Below, piece by piece: positions 1 through 8,572 of a DNA stretch of 64,000 nucleotides. Below the pieces are notes generated by a model. That model was given only the letters and a program-made list of their open reading frames with translations, was not told the DNA's origin and made no database searches. The translations under genes were made by a program, and so were the position numbers. Numbering within the stretch: position 1 is the first letter of the stretch; every line of letters begins with the position of its first letter. The DNA lies in NCBI RefSeq assembly GCF_000952855.1, contig NZ_JSVU01000005.1:227731-291730 (forward strand). Direction: 5' to 3'. This stretch comes from Aequorivita vladivostokensis. Its GTDB lineage: Bacteria > Bacteroidota > Bacteroidia > Flavobacteriales > Flavobacteriaceae.

Positions 1-131
1 GCGCCCTCGGTGCCGCTACGGTGCCATTAACATTACTCGTCAAAAACAATGAAATTGTTTATCGTCATTCGGGATATAGCCCTGGGGCTGAATATGAGCT
101 TTATGAAAAAATAAAGGAATATTCCAACTAG
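1..131 (+). CDS. C-terminal end of a thioredoxin-like (TlpA-type) protein, partial
   Basis: The reading frame is open at the left edge and ends with TAG at 129-131, leaving 43 visible codons from base 3. The fragment reads GAATVPLTLLVKNNEIVYRH and continues to a helical tail. ATVP followed by a strand resembles the cis-proline segment and last strands of thioredoxin-fold proteins of the TlpA/ResA type, which act in the envelope as disulfide reductases. The catalytic CxxC lies outside the window, so the assignment rests on the C-terminal motif only. The next gene starts 29 bp downstream on the same strand, which suggests co-transcription with the DUF6029-type protein. Confidence 0.6.
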   Translation, partial: ALGAATVPLTLLVKNNEIVYRHSGYSPGAEYELYEKIKEYSN

Positions 132-160
132 CAGAAATTTCAACCAACCAAAACTTTAAA

Positions 161-1807
161 ATGAAAAAAATTATTTTCGGCGCCTTTATGCTAATGGGCG
201 TCCTCGGCTTTTCACAAGATAACGGCTATTTCTTCGGAGGTCTTGAATCCAATTCACAATGGCTTCTAGATGATGAAGATTTTGATTTTATTGCCCCAGA
301 AGATCAATTTAGAGCGAATAATTATTTACAACTTAATTATACACTGGGAAAATTCACTGCCGGAATTCAATATGAATCGTATCTGCCATCTGCTCTTTTG
401 GGATATTCTCCCACCTGGGACGGTGAAAACGGAATTGGAACCTATTATCTTAATTTCCGAAATGAAACTCTGGATATTACTGGGGGTTATTTTTACGAAC
501 AATTTGGCAGCGGTTTGATTCTCCGAACATGGGAGGATCGGCAACTGGGAATTAATAATGCCTTGAAGGGAGTACGCGTAAAATTCAGTCCCTCGACAAC
601 GTTTAATCTTACCGGAGTTTATGGACAGACCAGAAATGGATTTGACGTTTCTGAAGGTGTTATTCAGGGGCTCGACGCCAATTTGGATCTAAGCGATCTC
701 ATGAAAATTGATGCCGTAGATTTAAAGTTGGGCGCCAGTTATGTAGGGCGCTACCAATCCAATGGTTCCAGCGATACCATTCCGGCCAATGTCAATGCTT
801 ATGGTGGAAGATTGGATTTCGTGGTTTCCAATTTCTACGGGGGAATTGAGGCCATAACAAAAGATCCCGATGTACTGATAAATGAAGAAGTGGTTACCAC
901 CCCGCAACTCTTTGACGGGACCGCACTACAACTTAATCTGGGGTATGCACAAAAAGGATTGGGCATAAACTCTACTTTCCGAAGGTTGGAGAATTTTACT
1001 TTTTATGCCGATAGATATGCAGAAGGCAATCAATACAATGAGCAGTTGGTAAACTACGTACCGGCAATAACAAAACAACACGATTATTTACTTTCAAATA
1101 TTTACGTTTACAATTCCCAACCACGACTCCTATTTAGTGAAAATGAGAAAAGAGCCGGGGAAGTGGGGGCCCAAGTAGATGTGTATTATTCATTTGACAA
1201 AGAATCTACTTTAGGAAAAATTGGAACCAAATTAGCCGGAAACTTCTCTTATTGGGCTGGCTTGGAAGCAACTTATAACGCCGACGACTTGACCTATGAC
1301 GCCAAATTTATTGGTGATGGCGATCGCTACTTTCGTGATTTAAACATTGAAATTAAAAACCGCTGGTCTTCTAAATGGAACACGGTGCTTTCATACCAAG
1401 ATGTTATAATTGATAAAGCTGTTTCAAAAGGAGGAATTCTTGGTTCAGAAGGAGATATTAGAGCACAGATAGCAGTTATTGAGGGCACAAGACGATTTGA
1501 AAAGGGTAAAGCCTTGCGTATGGAGCTCCAGCATTTATGGACTGCGGATGATGATAAGAATTGGGCTGCCGGGGTACTAGAGTATAATTTTAATCCAGCC
1601 ATTACGGTGTATGCAGCAGATTCGTGGAACTACGGCGGCGAAAAAGAGCTTCACTATTACAGTGTTGGCGGAAGCTATTCTAAAGGCAGAGCTCGCTTTG
1701 CTATGAACTATGGCAGACAACGCGGAGGGTTGATCTGCGTTGGCGGTGTTTGCCGGGAAGTGCCTCCTAGCACTGGCGTAACGGCAAATCTGGTTGTCAC
1801 ATTCTAA
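161..1807 (+). CDS. DUF6029-type outer-membrane beta-barrel protein
   Basis: This 548-residue protein has an N-terminal signal peptide (MKKIIFGAFMLMGVLGFSQ). The rest is rich in alternating aromatic and polar strands (YLQLNYTLGKFTAGIQYES and similar), and it ends in a terminal Phe (NLVVTF), as outer-membrane barrels do. It resembles the Bacteroidota family labelled DUF6029, whose function is not known. A small CVGGVC segment lies close to the C-terminus. It follows the thioredoxin-like gene closely and is separated from the converging T9SS gene by a shared terminator. Inference: an envelope protein whose folding or partners may depend on the upstream thiol protein. The family name is from memory; the barrel call is from sequence. 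Confidence 0.7.
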   Translation: MKKIIFGAFMLMGVLGFSQDNGYFFGGLESNSQWLLDDEDFDFIAPEDQFRANNYLQLNYTLGKFTAGIQYESYLPSALLGYSPTWDGENGIGTYYLNFRNETLDITGGYFYEQFGSGLILRTWEDRQLGINNALKGVRVKFSPSTTFNLTGVYGQTRNGFDVSEGVIQGLDANLDLSDLMKIDAVDLKLGASYVGRYQSNGSSDTIPANVNAYGGRLDFVVSNFYGGIEAITKDPDVLINEEVVTTPQLFDGTALQLNLGYAQKGLGINSTFRRLENFTFYADRYAEGNQYNEQLVNYVPAITKQHDYLLSNIYVYNSQPRLLFSENEKRAGEVGAQVDVYYSFDKESTLGKIGTKLAGNFSYWAGLEATYNADDLTYDAKFIGDGDRYFRDLNIEIKNRWSSKWNTVLSYQDVIIDKAVSKGGILGSEGDIRAQIAVIEGTRRFEKGKALRMELQHLWTADDDKNWAAGVLEYNFNPAITVYAADSWNYGGEKELHYYSVGGSYSKGRARFAMNYGRQRGGLICVGGVCREVPPSTGVTANLVVTF

Positions 1808-1825
1808 AGAAATATTTATAATATA

Positions 1826-1856
1826 AAAAAAGCCCCGAAATTTTCGGGGCTTTTTT
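1826..1856. terminator. Bidirectional intrinsic terminator
   Basis: The sequence AGCCCCGAAA...TTTCGGGGCT forms a GC-rich hairpin flanked by an A run on the left and a T run on the right. It can therefore end transcription both from the DUF6029-type gene (+) and from the converging T9SS gene (-). Confidence 0.9.
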
Positions 1857-1874
1857 GATTGTAACCTGCTATTA

Positions 1875-2612
1875 CTATTGTACTATAATCTTTGTTGTCT
1901 GCACATTACCATTTTGATTTTTGAACTGAACAATATAGGTTTGCGCACTTAAATCAGAAACGTTAACAATTTGCCGACCTGCATCAAATTGCCCTTGCTT
2001 CACAACTTTACCCTGTATATTGTAAACCATCATATTAATTGGCTCATTTATATTCAGAATCAATTCATTTGATACTACAGTGGATTGAATGGTTAAATCT
2101 ACCGTATTATTTTCTGAAATACCCAAGGTTGGATTATAGCGATAGGTAAATAAAAGAGGAGTTCCAGTCTCTATGGTACCTTGGGGATCCGAATATTGAC
2201 GAAACGCAAATACAAAATCTATATTATCTGTTCCATTCCCAGGATCATCATTGTAGAAATGATTGCCCATTGGTGTAGTTTCTCCTACACCTACAACGAG
2301 AGCGCCTTCATTCGATGGCGGAACCGTTTCACCTGCCATAAGATTGTTATAGCATAAACCATAACACAATTGCTCAAATTCTCCATTGGTAGAATTTGTT
2401 TCTTGCACATATTCAATCCTCGTATAAATTTCATTCGTCGTATTATCGTTTGTTACATAAAATTCGAATGATGCTTCGGGGTAGGTCAAAACCCCAAACT
2501 CGATTACATCACCATCATTGAGCACATTGCCGGATCTATCAGTCACCGTGAACTGTGCATTGGCGAATGCCACGGAGCCCAAAACACATAAAAGAAGTAA
2601 TTTAAATTTCAT
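1875..2612 (-). CDS. Secreted T9SS type A sorting-domain protein
   Basis: I place the start at the ATG at 2612 (MKFKLLLLCVLGSVAFANAQ, a clear signal peptide) rather than at an upstream in-frame ATG at 2663, which adds a non-signal stretch and would overlap the promoter. The protein is 245 residues. The last ~75 residues (ENNTVDLTIQSTVVSNELIL to KIIVQ) match the T9SS type A C-terminal domain, with the usual MVYNIQGKVV core. The N-terminal part has no recognised domain; its paired cysteines (CYGLCY) may form a disulfide. Predicted fate: Sec export, T9SS secretion, then surface attachment or release. Cargo function is unknown. Confidence 0.8.
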   Translation of the reverse strand: MKFKLLLLCVLGSVAFANAQFTVTDRSGNVLNDGDVIEFGVLTYPEASFEFYVTNDNTTNEIYTRIEYVQETNSTNGEFEQLCYGLCYNNLMAGETVPPSNEGALVVGVGETTPMGNHFYNDDPGNGTDNIDFVFAFRQYSDPQGTIETGTPLLFTYRYNPTLGISENNTVDLTIQSTVVSNELILNINEPINMMVYNIQGKVVKQGQFDAGRQIVNVSDLSAQTYIVQFKNQNGNVQTTKIIVQ

Positions 2613-2660
2613 TGCTTTAATTTTTAGATTAATGTTTAAAAATGTCTTTACTAACCTCAG

Positions 2661-2668
2661 CAAAAGTA
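2661..2668 (-). promoter_or_regulatory. -7 element for the T9SS gene at 1875-2612
   Basis: The plus-strand sequence CAAAAGTA reads TACTTTTG on the minus strand, an exact match to the Bacteroidota -7 box TAnnTTTG. It would start transcription about 40 nt before the chosen ATG, supporting that start. No good -33 TTG is visible. Confidence 0.5.
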
Positions 2669-2927
2669 AGGATAATTATTAAAAAATATCCTTTAATTAA
2701 TTTTTCTATTTTTTTTGACTGAAAATACAGTCATATCAATAAATAATTTTAACCAATAAAATAAATATTGCAATAATGAAAATTATGATTCTAAAATAGA
2801 AAACAATATTGACAAAAACGCACGGAATATCGGTTATCGGCACTATAATATAACATTTTTTACAGATTTAACACATAAAATTCAGAGATTTACGCACTAA
2901 ACAATATAATTATAGATTATAAAAAAG

Positions 2928-2935
2928 TACATTTG
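2928..2935 (+). promoter_or_regulatory. -7 element for the Omp28-type gene
   Basis: TACATTTG matches TAnnTTTG and lies 40 bp before the ATG at 2976. No convincing -33 TTG is present at 17-23 bp spacing. Confidence 0.45.
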
Positions 2936-2975
2936 TATTTAACTTAAATTTCACATTAATTAAAAACCTAAAATC

Positions 2976-4640
2976 ATGGTTAAAAAACTACCCCTATTTT
3001 TAGTTTTTACATTGTTAACTTCGTTTTCATTTGCGCAAACAATTGTATCAACTTCTCCGGAAAATAAAAATGTAATTCTTGAAGAGTTCACGGGTATTAA
3101 GTGCGTTTTTTGCCCTGACGGTCACCGTATCGCCCAAGGAATTAAAGCCGCTAATCCCGATGATGTCTTTTTAATAAATATCCATACTGGAGGATTTGCA
3201 GTACCCAATCCTGGAGAACCAGACTTTCGTACTCCAGATGGAAATGCCATCAGAGCTTATTATGGCGTTAACAGTTATCCCTCCGGAATGATTAACAGAC
3301 ACACTTGGAGTGGCAATAGTCCTGTTATAAGTCGCTCCGCATGGGCAAGTCGAGCTAATACTATTATGAGTGAAAGTTCATATTTAAATGTAGGCGTTGA
3401 AGCTACCATAGATGTTCAAACCAGAGAATTGGTGGTCCACGTTGAAGGCTATTATACCGGAAGCAGCCCCCTGAGCACCAATTTTTTAACCGTAGCTTTA
3501 TTGCAGAACAATACAAAAGGACCACAAACTGGCGGAGGTCAAGGCAATAATTACAACCATATGCACCGACTGGTAGATATAATCACACCCACTTGGGGCG
3601 ATCCGATAAATACAACCACCTCCAGCACATTTGTAGATAGAACTTATACATACACCATCCCGGCGATGTACAATAATGTACCTGCTGTTGTTGACGATAT
3701 GGAAGTGGTTGCATTCATCGCCGAAACACAAAGCGAAATAATCAGTGGCCATGGAGCCCGTGCTACTTTTACAGGTATTACCATTGCGAACGACGTAAGT
3801 GTTGTATCCATAGAAGATATTCCGGCTACCTGTGAGACCAGCGTCGCTCCAAAAGTAACCATTAAAAACGAAGGGCAAAATACGCTTACATCACTGGCAA
3901 TTACCTATGAAATAAATGGTGATTCGCACTCTTACAACTGGACAGGAAATTTACCTGCTCTTTGGGATGAAACTATTGAACTACCAGAAGTAAATTACAC
4001 GGCCCAAGGAACAAACACCCTTACTGTATCCATACCGAACGATGATGACAACTCAAACAATTCATTTAATACTACATTCATAGAAGCACCGGAAAGTACA
4101 GGTACCGTCGATCTTCGTATTATTACTGATGCTTATGGGGAAGAGTGCAGATGGAACCTTAGAGACTCTAATGGCAATATCGTTGAATTCGGCGGACCCT
4201 ACAACGACAATTCCGTTATTGATATACGCATGAACATTCCGGAAGATTGCTATACCTTTATTTTAATCGATACTTTTGGTGATGGAGGCACAAGAGCCAC
4301 CCTTACAGATAGCGAGGGTACTCTTCTATTTAACGCTAGCGGAAACTGGGGAGCCGAACTATCCCAAGAATTCAACAGTAATGGTGTACTTGAAATTAGT
4401 GATAGTCAATTAGACGGCATCAGTCTTTATCCAAACCCAGCGAGCTCTATTTTAAATCTGAAAAACGCTGAAAACGCTAACATTGAAATCTTTGACGTTC
4501 TTGGAAAAAGAATTCTTTCTCAAGATAATATTTCCATAAACGAACAGATCAATGTCTCGAATCTGGTAAATGGAACTTACTTTATCCGAATTGTAAAGGA
4601 TAACGCTCTTACCACTAAAAGATTTTTGATTTCAAAATAA
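2976..4640 (+). CDS. Omp28-related protein with T9SS type A sorting domain
   Basis: The 554-residue protein begins with a signal peptide ending SFSFAQ. Residues ~33-55 (ILEEFTGIKCVFCPDGHRIA) carry the Omp28 hallmark, a thioredoxin-like segment with Cys43 and Cys46 in a CxxC arrangement. Around residues 270-365 there is a CARDB-like adhesion fold (VSVVSIEDIPATCE), then a beta-rich module containing FGDGGTRATL. The last ~75 residues (ISLYPNPASSILNLKNAENA to LISK) are a type A sorting domain. Omp28-type proteins in this family are outer-membrane or secreted. The CxxC fits with the thioredoxin-like gene at the window start, but a shared redox role is inference. A strong terminator follows. Confidence 0.85.
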   Translation: MVKKLPLFLVFTLLTSFSFAQTIVSTSPENKNVILEEFTGIKCVFCPDGHRIAQGIKAANPDDVFLINIHTGGFAVPNPGEPDFRTPDGNAIRAYYGVNSYPSGMINRHTWSGNSPVISRSAWASRANTIMSESSYLNVGVEATIDVQTRELVVHVEGYYTGSSPLSTNFLTVALLQNNTKGPQTGGGQGNNYNHMHRLVDIITPTWGDPINTTTSSTFVDRTYTYTIPAMYNNVPAVVDDMEVVAFIAETQSEIISGHGARATFTGITIANDVSVVSIEDIPATCETSVAPKVTIKNEGQNTLTSLAITYEINGDSHSYNWTGNLPALWDETIELPEVNYTAQGTNTLTVSIPNDDDNSNNSFNTTFIEAPESTGTVDLRIITDAYGEECRWNLRDSNGNIVEFGGPYNDNSVIDIRMNIPEDCYTFILIDTFGDGGTRATLTDSEGTLLFNASGNWGAELSQEFNSNGVLEISDSQLDGISLYPNPASSILNLKNAENANIEIFDVLGKRILSQDNISINEQINVSNLVNGTYFIRIVKDNALTTKRFLISK

Positions 4641-4662
4641 TTTATAAGTATTAAAAGTCTTG

Positions 4663-4691
4663 AAAAACCCCGACTTGCTCGGGGTTTTTTT
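4663..4691 (+). terminator. Intrinsic terminator after the Omp28-type gene
   Basis: An 11-bp stem AAAAACCCCGA/TCGGGGTTTTT with a 5-nt loop, followed by further T residues, lies 22 bp after the stop codon. Confidence 0.9.
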
Positions 4692-4715
4692 ATTATTTTG
4701 AAAAAAATAAAGTCT

Positions 4716-5282
4716 ATGGAATATAATATTGAAAATGAAAAGGTAGTCTTTAACGACCATTACAAAATGATTAAGGCTTCCGTAACCTATGATACTTTTA
4801 GTGGCAATAGAATAAGAACCAAAAGACTGGCTTTTGAAAGAGGAGATTCGGTTGCCGTTTTACTTTTTGAAAAGGAAACCGGAACCATTTTGTTTACCAA
4901 TCAATTTCGCTACCCCACTTGCAAAAATAATGACGGATGGCTGCTGGAAATACCCGCCGGTTCTTTGGAAAAAGATGAAATACCCGAGGAATGCATACGG
5001 CGCGAAGTTTTGGAGGAATTGGGTTATAGACTGACCAGCCCAAATTTGATAAACACATTTTATACGTCTCCCGGAGCTTCAACCGAGCGTATTTTTCTTT
5101 TTTATGCTGAAGTTTCAGAAAATGACCAAATTGAAAAAGGAGGCGGAAATTCAGAAGAAGATGAAGATATCCAATTGGTAAAAATTCCCACTTCGGAAAT
5201 AGCCTCAAAAATTCCCGAAATGAAAGATGCCAAAACCATACTCGCACTCCAGTGGTACTTACTCCATAAAGTTTCTTCTTAA
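4716..5282 (+). CDS. NUDIX hydrolase (ADP-ribose/sugar-nucleotide pyrophosphatase type)
   Basis: The start is set at ATG 4716 (MEYNIENEKVV, 188 residues). An upstream in-frame TTG at 4698 lies only 7 bp beyond the terminator and is less likely. The Nudix box is perfect: GSLEKDE, seven residues, then REVLEELGY, matching Gx5Ex7REUxEExGU, which binds Mg2+ for pyrophosphate-bond cleavage. Overall layout (QFRYP, EIPAGS before the box, YTSPGASTE after it) resembles the ADP-ribose/GDP-mannose pyrophosphatase branch (YffH/NudK). The exact substrate cannot be read from sequence. Cytosolic; it appears monocistronic and converges with rsmG. Confidence 0.85.
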   Translation: MEYNIENEKVVFNDHYKMIKASVTYDTFSGNRIRTKRLAFERGDSVAVLLFEKETGTILFTNQFRYPTCKNNDGWLLEIPAGSLEKDEIPEECIRREVLEELGYRLTSPNLINTFYTSPGASTERIFLFYAEVSENDQIEKGGGNSEEDEDIQLVKIPTSEIASKIPEMKDAKTILALQWYLLHKVSS

Positions 5283-5300
5283 AATTTCAGAAGAAAAAAA

Positions 5301-5930
5301 TCACCCTTTATATTTAAGAGGTAAATGCACGACACTCTTGGTTTCAAAAAAATCTTCATCAAAATAATCGCTCAACGGAAAAACAGTTACGGTGGTGTAT
5401 ATTTTTAATTCTTCAGACAAATCGCCACCCTTTAAATAAAGGATGCCATTTCTGCGTTCGTGTAGGTTCTTTTTGGCTATCTTGCCCTGTACCCAATGCA
5501 CAAAAGTGTCCATCTGGGCCACCGCACGGCTCACTATAAAATCGTATTGCCCCGAAACCGTCTCCACACGGGCATTTGTGGTTTTTACATTTTGCAATTG
5601 TAAGCCGGCAACCACTTCTTCCACCACCTTTATTTTTTTTCCGATACTGTCCACCAAATGAAACTTTACATCGGGAAACAAAATTGCCAAAGGAATTCCG
5701 GGAAAACCACCACCCGTGCCCACGTCCAAAATTCGCGAGCCGGGAAGAAAGGACTGGATTTTGGCAATACCCAACGAATGCAGTACATGCCGAAGGTAAA
5801 GTTCGTCAATATCTTTGCGGGAGACCACATTTATTTTCAGATTCCAGTCTTCATACAGGGCCTGCAACTGCTCAAACTGTTGCTTTTGAAGCGGCGTAAG
5901 GTGAGGAAAATATTTTAATATTAGTTCCAT
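5301..5930 (-). CDS. rsmG: 16S rRNA (guanine(527)-N7)-methyltransferase RsmG
   Basis: The start at ATG 5930 (MELILKYFPHLTPLQKQQFE, 209 residues) matches the usual RsmG N-terminus; the longer frame to 5999 would run through the promoter. Family motifs are NVVSRKDIDELYLRHVLHSL and the SAM-binding loop ILDVGTGGGFPGIPLA, then VDSIGKK. RsmG methylates N7 of G527 in the 530 loop of 16S rRNA using S-adenosylmethionine. The gene is divergent from the desaturase, with a minus-strand -7 box at 5947-5954, and converges on the NUDIX gene with 18 bp between stops. Confidence 0.95.
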   Translation of the reverse strand: MELILKYFPHLTPLQKQQFEQLQALYEDWNLKINVVSRKDIDELYLRHVLHSLGIAKIQSFLPGSRILDVGTGGGFPGIPLAILFPDVKFHLVDSIGKKIKVVEEVVAGLQLQNVKTTNARVETVSGQYDFIVSRAVAQMDTFVHWVQGKIAKKNLHERRNGILYLKGGDLSEELKIYTTVTVFPLSDYFDEDFFETKSVVHLPLKYKG

Positions 5931-5946
5931 AATACAATTTAGGAGA

Positions 5947-5954
5947 CAAAAGTA
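5947..5954 (-). promoter_or_regulatory. -7 element of rsmG
   Basis: CAAAAGTA on the plus strand reads TACTTTTG on the minus strand, matching TAnnTTTG, 17 bp before the rsmG ATG at 5930. A -33 TTG is not evident. Confidence 0.5.
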
Positions 5955-6009
5955 TGTTATCTTTGTGAAAATTATAATTTTGAAGCTCTCGATTTCCACA
6001 AAAGATAAT

Positions 6010-6017
6010 TATTTTTG
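6010..6017 (+). promoter_or_regulatory. -7 element of the desaturase gene
   Basis: TATTTTTG matches TAnnTTTG. Because it ends at 6017, a GTG codon that could otherwise be taken as the start lies inside the promoter, which pushes the true start downstream to TTG 6056. A second exact match (TATCTTTG) is at 5958-5965. Confidence 0.5.
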
Positions 6018-6055
6018 TGCCTTTCGCAATAAATCTTCCAGTTAACATTTACATT

Positions 6056-7156
6056 TTGACATATACAAACCTAAATTTCTCCCGAGTTGACAGTGCTAAA
6101 TTTTTTAGAACCCTAAACAGGCGCGTTAACGATTATTTCAAAGAAAACAACATAGCCCGAACAGGAAACTGGAAGCTCCATTTGAAAACAATCGTAATGT
6201 TTTCATTATATCTTACTCCCTACTTCCTTTTGCTGACGCTCGATTTTCCGGGGTGGGCGCAATTGCTTTTTACCATAGTTATGGGTGTGGGCATGGCCGG
6301 CGTGGGAATGAACGTAATGCACGATGCCAACCACGGTTCCTACTCCTCAAAAAAATGGATCAATAAAATAATGGGCGGGAGTATGTATATTCTTGCCGGA
6401 AACGTTTACAATTGGCAGGTGCAGCACAATGTTTTGCACCATACTTATACGAACATTCACGGCCACGATGAGGACTTGGAAGCGGGAAGAATCCTGCGTT
6501 TTTCCCAACATTCAAAATGGCGCAAGTTTCATAAATTCCAACATTGGTACAGTATTTTTTTCTATGGCCTTTTGACCTTCAATTGGGTACTCACCACTGA
6601 CTTTTTCCAAACGAAAAGATATTTGGCACGCAAACTTTCTTACGGAAAATTGCCAAAACCTATCACCCAATGGAGCATTTTGGTTATTACAAAAATGATT
6701 TATGTTTCGCTTTGGATTATAATTCCATTGCTCTTTTTTAATATCGTATGGTGGAAAATTTTGCTCGGATTCTTCATCATGCACTATGTGGCGGGATTGA
6801 TTTTGAGTATTGTTTTTCAACTTGCGCATGTGGTAGAGGATACAGAAATCATGCTACCCGACGATACTGGAACCATGAAAAACACCTGGGCCATCCACCA
6901 ACTTTTTACCACGGTTAACTTTTCAACAAATAACAAGATCGTAAATTGGTACACAGGCGGTTTGAATCACCAAGTGGAGCACCACATTTTTCCGAATATC
7001 AGCCACATTCATTACAAGAATATTTCAAAAATTGTAAAGAGCACAACCAAGGAATTCAATTTACCCTATAAAGAATATAAAACCACCCGCAAGGCCATTA
7101 TTGCACATTTCAGACACTTAAAGGAAATGGGGCTGAAACCTGCGGTACCCGCTTAA
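6056..7156 (+). CDS. Membrane fatty acid (acyl-lipid/acyl-CoA) desaturase
   Basis: I choose TTG 6056 (TYTNLNFSRVDSAKFFRTLN follows; about 366 residues); an upstream GTG at 6017 overlaps the -7 box. The three histidine boxes of di-iron membrane desaturases are present: HDANHGS, HNVLHHTYTN and the C-terminal NHQVEHHIFPNISHIHY. Hydrophobic pairs between boxes (TIVMFSLYLTPYFLLLTL, LLFTIVMGVGMAGVGM, YVSLWIIIPLLFFNI) fit the four-helix topology. The QVEHH box places it with linoleoyl-CoA/front-end-like desaturases. It inserts a double bond into acyl chains and probably adjusts membrane fluidity. The aminotransferase gene follows after 5 bp. Confidence 0.88.
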   Translation: MTYTNLNFSRVDSAKFFRTLNRRVNDYFKENNIARTGNWKLHLKTIVMFSLYLTPYFLLLTLDFPGWAQLLFTIVMGVGMAGVGMNVMHDANHGSYSSKKWINKIMGGSMYILAGNVYNWQVQHNVLHHTYTNIHGHDEDLEAGRILRFSQHSKWRKFHKFQHWYSIFFYGLLTFNWVLTTDFFQTKRYLARKLSYGKLPKPITQWSILVITKMIYVSLWIIIPLLFFNIVWWKILLGFFIMHYVAGLILSIVFQLAHVVEDTEIMLPDDTGTMKNTWAIHQLFTTVNFSTNNKIVNWYTGGLNHQVEHHIFPNISHIHYKNISKIVKSTTKEFNLPYKEYKTTRKAIIAHFRHLKEMGLKPAVPA

Positions 7157-7161
7157 TAATT

Positions 7162-8349
7162 ATGGACAACAGACTTTCAAAACGAGTGAACGAGATGGCC
7201 ACATCGGCCACGCTGGCCATGGCTGCCAAAACGCGAGAACTAAAGGAACAAGGCGTAGATATTATTGGCCTGAGTCTTGGCGAGCCCGATTTTCCCGTTC
7301 CGGAATATATAAAGGAAGCAGCTATTCAAGCAATCAAGGACGATTATCATTCCTACACGCCCGTTGACGGTTATGGCGATCTAAAAAAGGCCATCATTAC
7401 CAAATTTAAAAGAGACAATAATTTAGATTATAAACCATCGCAAATTGTGGTCTCCACAGGTGCCAAACAATCCCTGGCAAATTTAACAATGGTTCTTTTA
7501 GATGAAGGCGACGAGGCACTCCTCCCCGCACCCTATTGGGTGAGCTATGCAGACCAGTGCAAGGTAGCCGGAGGAATCCCGAAGGAAATACCCACCTCGA
7601 TTGAAACTGATTTTAAGGTAACCGCCGAAGCGCTGGAAGCAGCGATTACCCCAAAAACCAAACTTATTATTTATAGCTCTCCTTGTAACCCGAGTGGTTC
7701 CGTTTACAGCAAAAAGGAGCTTCGGAAGCTTGCGGATGTTTTGGTGAAATATCCGGATATCATTATTATAAGCGATGAGATCTACGAACACATAAACTTT
7801 AGTGGCGGCCACGCATCTATGGCTGAGTTTGAAGATATGTACGACCGCACCGTAGTGGTAAATGGCGTGTCTAAAGCTTTTTCTATGACGGGTTGGCGTA
7901 TCGGTTACATAGGTGGCCCCGAATGGATAGCAAGGGCTTGCAACAAAATGCAGGGCCAAGTAACCAGCGGTGCCAATGCTATTGCACAAAGAGCTACAAT
8001 TACCGCTTTGGAAAATCCGCCGAGCAAGATAAAATTTATGGTAGATGCCTTTAAGGAAAGAAGGAAATTGATTTTGGATCTTCTTTCGGATATTGAAGGT
8101 TTCAAAACCAATCAACCCGAAGGCGCGTTTTATGTGTTTCCGGACGTTTCCTATTTCTTCGGAAAAACGCTGCGCGGAAAGAACATTAACACCGCCTCAG
8201 ATTTTTCATTGTATCTTTTGGAAGAAGCCAAAGTTGCAACCGTAACCGGCGAAGCCTTTGGTGATCCAAATTGCATCCGCCTTTCATACGCGGCTTCTGA
8301 AGCGGAAATAAAAGAAGCCATGCGCCGAATTAAAGAAGCCTTGGATTAA
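7162..8349 (+). CDS. Class I pyridoxal-phosphate aminotransferase (aspartate aminotransferase type)
   Basis: The 395-residue protein contains the fold-type I signature: substrate segment SLGEPDFPVPEYIKEA, STGAKQSLANL, YSSPCNPSGSVYS (PLP-contacting Asn), SDEIYEH (Asp on the pyridine nitrogen) and VSKAFSMTGWRIGY with the Schiff-base lysine at about residue 238. Family members interconvert aspartate and oxaloacetate with 2-oxoglutarate/glutamate; prephenate or other amino acids are possible alternative substrates. It starts 5 bp after the desaturase stop, so the two are probably one transcript ending at the hairpin at 8373-8408, although their pathways are unrelated. Confidence 0.92.
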   Translation: MDNRLSKRVNEMATSATLAMAAKTRELKEQGVDIIGLSLGEPDFPVPEYIKEAAIQAIKDDYHSYTPVDGYGDLKKAIITKFKRDNNLDYKPSQIVVSTGAKQSLANLTMVLLDEGDEALLPAPYWVSYADQCKVAGGIPKEIPTSIETDFKVTAEALEAAITPKTKLIIYSSPCNPSGSVYSKKELRKLADVLVKYPDIIIISDEIYEHINFSGGHASMAEFEDMYDRTVVVNGVSKAFSMTGWRIGYIGGPEWIARACNKMQGQVTSGANAIAQRATITALENPPSKIKFMVDAFKERRKLILDLLSDIEGFKTNQPEGAFYVFPDVSYFFGKTLRGKNINTASDFSLYLLEEAKVATVTGEAFGDPNCIRLSYAASEAEIKEAMRRIKEALD

Positions 8350-8372
8350 AAGAATCACGATTCATTTAAAAG

Positions 8373-8408
8373 TGGGATGGGTTAAAGTTAACCTATCCCA
8401 TTTTTTTT
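8373..8408 (+). terminator. Intrinsic terminator after the aminotransferase gene
   Basis: A 13-bp stem (TGGGATGGGTTAA/TTAACCTATCCCA, one G-U) with a 2-nt centre is followed by eight T residues. Confidence 0.9.
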
Positions 8409-8572
8409 AGAGGAAATTTTCCGTTGCGGAATATATTTCCGAAAATAATTACTTTCCAGTACACTTTTCCACAAGCGCCAATTAGAAAAACTCGTGGAGA
8501 AGACATCTTTATATAATTTCAGTTTTTAATTTATCATAAATCCAATTGCTGTATTTTTACAAAAAACAACGT

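Larger units (their letters stand above)
2613..2975. other. AT-rich divergent intergenic region
   Basis: This 363-bp spacer separates the two divergent T9SS genes. It is strongly AT-rich with no plausible reading frame. The only signals I see are a minus-strand -7 box at 2661-2668 and a plus-strand -7 box at 2928-2935. Confidence 0.6.

Noticed and set aside
7498..8115. Long open frame antisense to the aminotransferase gene
   Set aside because: Mirror of a strongly conserved gene; no motif, signal or initiation context of its own.
8350..8572. Purine riboswitch upstream of purT
   Set aside because: No conserved purine aptamer core or paired loops could be recognised; only the aminotransferase terminator is evident.
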